Shown piece by piece: positions 14,025 through 15,768 of a DNA stretch of 15,768 bases. The notes under the pieces were generated by a model. The model was not told the DNA's origin. It did no database searches and was given only the letters and a program-made list of their open reading frames with translations. This DNA is from an uncultured Eubacteriales bacterium. GTDB taxonomy: Bacteria; Bacillota; Clostridia; Monoglobales; Monoglobaceae. The position numbers were made by a program, and so were the translations under genes. The DNA lies in contig URAN01000068.1 in the NCBI GenBank assembly GCA_900545865.1, positions 1-15,768 of the forward strand, given 5' to 3'. The first letter of the stretch is position 1. Every line of letters begins with the position of its first letter.

Positions 14025-14272
14025 CTATCAATGATTTTCATTTCGGAAATAATATCCTTTAACAATTTGCCATCAATTTCATATTCAAGTACTTTTTTAG
14101 CATCGAAATAAGTTTTTTCGCTATTCTCATTGTAGAATTCCATTACGCTTATACCTTCATCGGCATGAGTTATAGAATATTTTTTATTGTTATATAAGAA
14201 TTCAACCTAGCAGCCTCTGTTTAAGCAATCAACTAAGTCATATGAATTATTAAAATTATTATCATATTTCAT
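14015..14272 (-). pseudogene. Immunity-like gene broken by one in-frame TAG
   Basis: The minus strand from ATG 14270-14272 (AGAGG ribosome binding site) encodes 85 codons, MKYDNNFNNSYDLVDCLNRG-C, then a TAG at 14207-14209, then VEFLYNNKKYSITHADEGIS and on to LEYEIDGKLLKDIISEMKII and a TAA at 14015-14017. The frame is otherwise intact and protein-like on both sides of the TAG, so a single GAG-to-TAG change is the simplest history. I recall similar small proteins of the form NRG-C-E-V/I-E-F...YSITH downstream of bacterial toxins, so it is probably a dead immunity gene. A sequencing error or stop-codon read-through are the alternatives. Confidence 0.65.
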
Positions 14273-14288
14273 AAATAAACCTCTCTTT

Positions 14289-14414
14289 TTATCTTTTTTT
14301 AAATATAGGATTGCCATTCTTATCCCATTTAATAATATGTTCATGGGAATTTGTGTGATTTTTGGGATTACCATGATCGGTGTAATGAATTTCTTTTATT
14401 CTTTTGACATTGCC
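14289..14414 (-). pseudogene. C-terminal remnant of a second polymorphic toxin
   Basis: An open frame starting after a TAA and overlapping the end of the Cys4 immunity gene encodes VKRIKEIHYTDHGNPKNHTN followed by SHEHIIKWDKNGNPIFKKR and a TAA at 14289-14291. The His/Asn-rich HGNPKNHTNSHEH segment followed by WDKNGNPIF looks like the end of a toxin catalytic domain, but I cannot name the family. It has no start codon. It lies 16 bases before the broken immunity gene, the same order as in the other two cassettes. Confidence 0.5.
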
Positions 14415-14656
14415 TTATTGATTACTTTCCACTGAAACATTTCTTTAAAATCCTGATAACATTCTTCACAAATCCAATGATAATCATCTTCTGTTGCATA
14501 AGCAAATGGCAGCGAAGAGTCTATTCGAGTTTCACAAAATTCGCAATGTTCATGCTCCCACCCTTTGCGAAACGGTTGATAGTGTTTCTTTATAAGTGTT
14601 TTTTGAAACAAATAATTCATTTGATTTGTTAATCGCCAATCGTTTTTATTCATCAT
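14396..14656 (-). CDS. Putative Cys4 zinc-binding immunity protein
   Basis: An 86-residue soluble protein with NDWRLTNQMNYLFQKTL at the start, then HEHCEFC (C38, C41) and WICEECYQDFKEMFQWKV (C63, C66), so two CxxC knuckles likely bind one zinc. I start it at ATG 14654-14656, 5 bases after GGAGG; the frame runs to a TTG that overlaps that ribosome binding site and is unlikely to be used. The next codon is also ATG. It begins 13 bases after the Ntox37 toxin stop, the canonical place of the immunity gene, and I recall similar W-R-L-T-N-Q...HCEFC...YHWICEEC proteins beside toxin C-termini. Immunity function is inferred from position and recall, not proven. Confidence 0.72.
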   Translation of the reverse strand: MMNKNDWRLTNQMNYLFQKTLIKKHYQPFRKGWEHEHCEFCETRIDSSLPFAYATEDDYHWICEECYQDFKEMFQWKVINKAMSKE

Positions 14657-14669
14657 AATTACCTCCAAA

Positions 14670-14948
14670 TTATTTTCTTTCTAAGCGACCATCGGGAAAA
14701 ACTCTATATTTATTTCCCTTTCCATCAACGTAATCCCAATGTGGACCTATAGGGTCTCCGTGATTCAAATCTGAATTCCATTTTTCTCCGGTTTTGGGAT
14801 TATACCAATTTCCCTTACCACCATTTGGACTAGTTTTTCCTCTCCATTCAAAATCTTTACCGGGGGATTTTGTCGGATCATTGCCGGGATATTTAATATT
14901 TTTGCTTCCCCTTGTATTTCCGAAATTACCTCCCATACTTCCGCCCAT
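14670..14948 (-). CDS. Stand-alone polymorphic toxin C-terminal domain, Ntox37-like
   Basis: A 92-residue protein that consists almost only of a toxin tip. A Gly-rich lead (MGGSMGGNFGNTRGS) is followed by KYPGNDPTKSPGKDFEWRG, GNWYNPKTGE (46-55), DLNHGDPIGPHWDY (60-73) and YRVFPDGRLERK (81-92). This P-I-G-P-H-W-D-Y...PDGR pattern is that of the polymorphic toxin type 37 domain, normally fused to large secreted WXG100, Rhs or LXG proteins. Here no secretion or repeat region is attached. Its ATG overlaps the stop of the DUF4417 gene (TAATG), so it is translationally coupled to it. No signal peptide is seen. It may be an orphan tip donor for recombination or an intracellular toxin. The next gene is its probable immunity partner. 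Confidence 0.72.
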   Translation of the reverse strand: MGGSMGGNFGNTRGSKNIKYPGNDPTKSPGKDFEWRGKTSPNGGKGNWYNPKTGEKWNSDLNHGDPIGPHWDYVDGKGNKYRVFPDGRLERK

Positions 14949-15613
14949 TAAACAGTCACCTGCTTTCGGGTCTTTGAAAACTCACTTTCAAATGAGATAA
15001 TCTCTGTTCCGGCATCTTTATATATTTTAAAAATATCATCGGGTGCCGCACCATATACAATAATAGTTTTTGGGGATAATCTTTTTACAAGTTCGGCAAG
15101 ACCTTTTTTGAAATATTCCTTATCGATTTTGCTTTTGATACATCCGTGAGTACCTACCGCGACGGTTTTAAACTTCTCTATCCCGTCAAAGCAAAACTCA
15201 TATGTACGCTCATCATTGAACCTTACATTTGGTATAATTTCAATTCCGTTGTTTTGAAGCCATATCGCCAAAGCCCTGTTCCTGTATGTATTCCACATCT
15301 GCATAACAAGCGGCATATTCCGATATATACTGAAATCCGGAGAAATAATACCTTTAAACTTTTTCAGTTTATTTAAGTACTGTCTTGGGTTATGCCATAA
15401 CCTCCCAAAATTCACATCGTGTTCATAGAACATCACCCATTTCTCAAAATCGCTGCAAGATCTCAGCATTGCTTTTGAAAAGGTAATAAGTTCTGACGGC
15501 ATCTTTTCACTCGTCTTGATTTTCGGCAACTCAATATATCCGCTATATTCCGCATCCCTTACCAAAAACGAATGAAATACATCATAGTTTTTTTCAAAAT
15601 TTTTTGTGTGCAT
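14948..15613 (-). CDS. DUF4417 domain protein
   Basis: A 221-residue soluble protein of the DUF4417 family, common on phages and mobile elements; its biochemical role is unknown. Family-typical stretches are FYEHDVNFGRLWHNPRQYL (62-80), GIISPDFSIYRNMPLVMQMW (88-107) followed by N-T-Y-R-N-R, the NGIEIIPNVRF strand (122-132), FCFDGI and VAVGTHGC. I place the start at ATG 15611-15613, 10 bases after AAAGGA; a GTG two codons earlier is possible but sits only 4 bases from that site. A 7-bp inverted repeat CTAAAGT/ACTTTAG (15630-15659) in the leader may be an operator. The stop overlaps the toxin-tip ATG by one base. Why a DUF4417 gene should drive a toxin domain is unclear. Confidence 0.85.
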   Translation of the reverse strand: MHTKNFEKNYDVFHSFLVRDAEYSGYIELPKIKTSEKMPSELITFSKAMLRSCSDFEKWVMFYEHDVNFGRLWHNPRQYLNKLKKFKGIISPDFSIYRNMPLVMQMWNTYRNRALAIWLQNNGIEIIPNVRFNDERTYEFCFDGIEKFKTVAVGTHGCIKSKIDKEYFKKGLAELVKRLSPKTIIVYGAAPDDIFKIYKDAGTEIISFESEFSKTRKQVTV

Positions 15614-15716
15614 TTGCACTTCATCCTTTCTAAAGTCATTTTCTTTAATATAACTTTAGCATAGAATAAAGTGTCATAGCGTGCCGCAAAAGTAGTATTT
15701 AATATAACGTTGTCGC

Positions 15717-15768
15717 AGATGTCCCCCGCCTCATAGGCGGCGGGTTCCATTCCGGAATTTCAGTGGGA
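15717..15768 (+). repeat. Triple-hairpin dispersed repeat, copy 2 (partial)
   Basis: AGATGTCCCCCGCCTC, ATAGGCGGCGGG, TTCC and TTTCAGTGGGA occur here in the same order as on the minus strand of the recR-rlmD spacer (5025-4960). The copy is inverted relative to the other and cut off by the window end inside the second hairpin. A short stretch between the first hairpin and TTTCAGTGGGA differs between copies, so the paired arms are better kept than the linker. Confidence 0.75.

Noticed and set aside
15559..15750. 63-codon minus-strand frame overlapping the DUF4417 start and the repeat
   Set aside because: It overlaps the start of a better supported gene in another frame, and much of its length is leader sequence.

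Overview
The window looks like a chromosomal segment of a low-to-mid GC Gram-positive bacterium, most likely a gut-type Clostridia member. Supporting signs are very strong AGGAGG-type ribosome binding sites, sigma-A style promoters (one with perfect TTGACA/17/TATAAT), AT-rich third positions, and the gene set itself (RecD2, an iron-sulfur RlmD-type methyltransferase with a long C-terminal extension, short S21). No species can be named from sequence alone. Every gene I accept is on the minus strand, so the biological reading order is from high to low coordinates.

Layout in reading order. (1) 15768-13586 is an AT-rich accessory block. It starts with one end of a hairpin-rich dispersed repeat, then a DUF4417 gene translationally coupled (TAATG) to a stand-alone polymorphic-toxin C-terminal domain of the Ntox37 type, followed by a small Cys4 putative immunity protein. 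Below this lie at least two further degraded toxin-tail/immunity pairs: tail fragment 14414-14289 with an immunity pseudogene carrying one in-frame TAG, and tail fragment 14024-13914 with an intact 104-residue putative immunity gene. This resembles an array of displaced toxin/immunity cassettes. (2) 13368-3221 is a GC-richer housekeeping block: rpsU with its promoter and terminator, an endonuclease IV-like TIM-barrel gene, an M24 Xaa-Pro peptidase, ilvE with its own promoter, a 415-bp repeat-rich spacer, malQ, recD2, recR, a triple-hairpin repeat (the second copy of the element at the window's right edge), and an rlmD-like rRNA methyltransferase. (3) 3116-294 is an AT-rich defence operon: a large class III nucleotidyl cyclase with a coiled coil and an unknown C-terminal domain, a three-helix membrane protein of the Pycsar effector family (DUF5706, PycTM), and a second smaller class III cyclase. 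(4) 293-1 holds a small coding remnant, a terminator-like hairpin and, directly after its T-tract, what looks like the 5' end of a group II intron running out of the window.

The most interesting system is the three-gene Pycsar-like operon. Known Pycsar pairs one pyrimidine cyclase (PycC) with one effector (PycTM or PycTIR). Here two divergent cyclases flank one PycTM, both keep the two metal-binding aspartates, and both deviate at the residues that recognise purines and stabilise the transition state in ordinary adenylyl cyclases. In the inferred model, phage infection triggers one or both cyclases to make cCMP and/or cUMP, which opens or activates the membrane effector and kills the infected cell. 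The toxin/immunity array at the other end supplies a second conflict system, so the housekeeping block sits between two variable islands.
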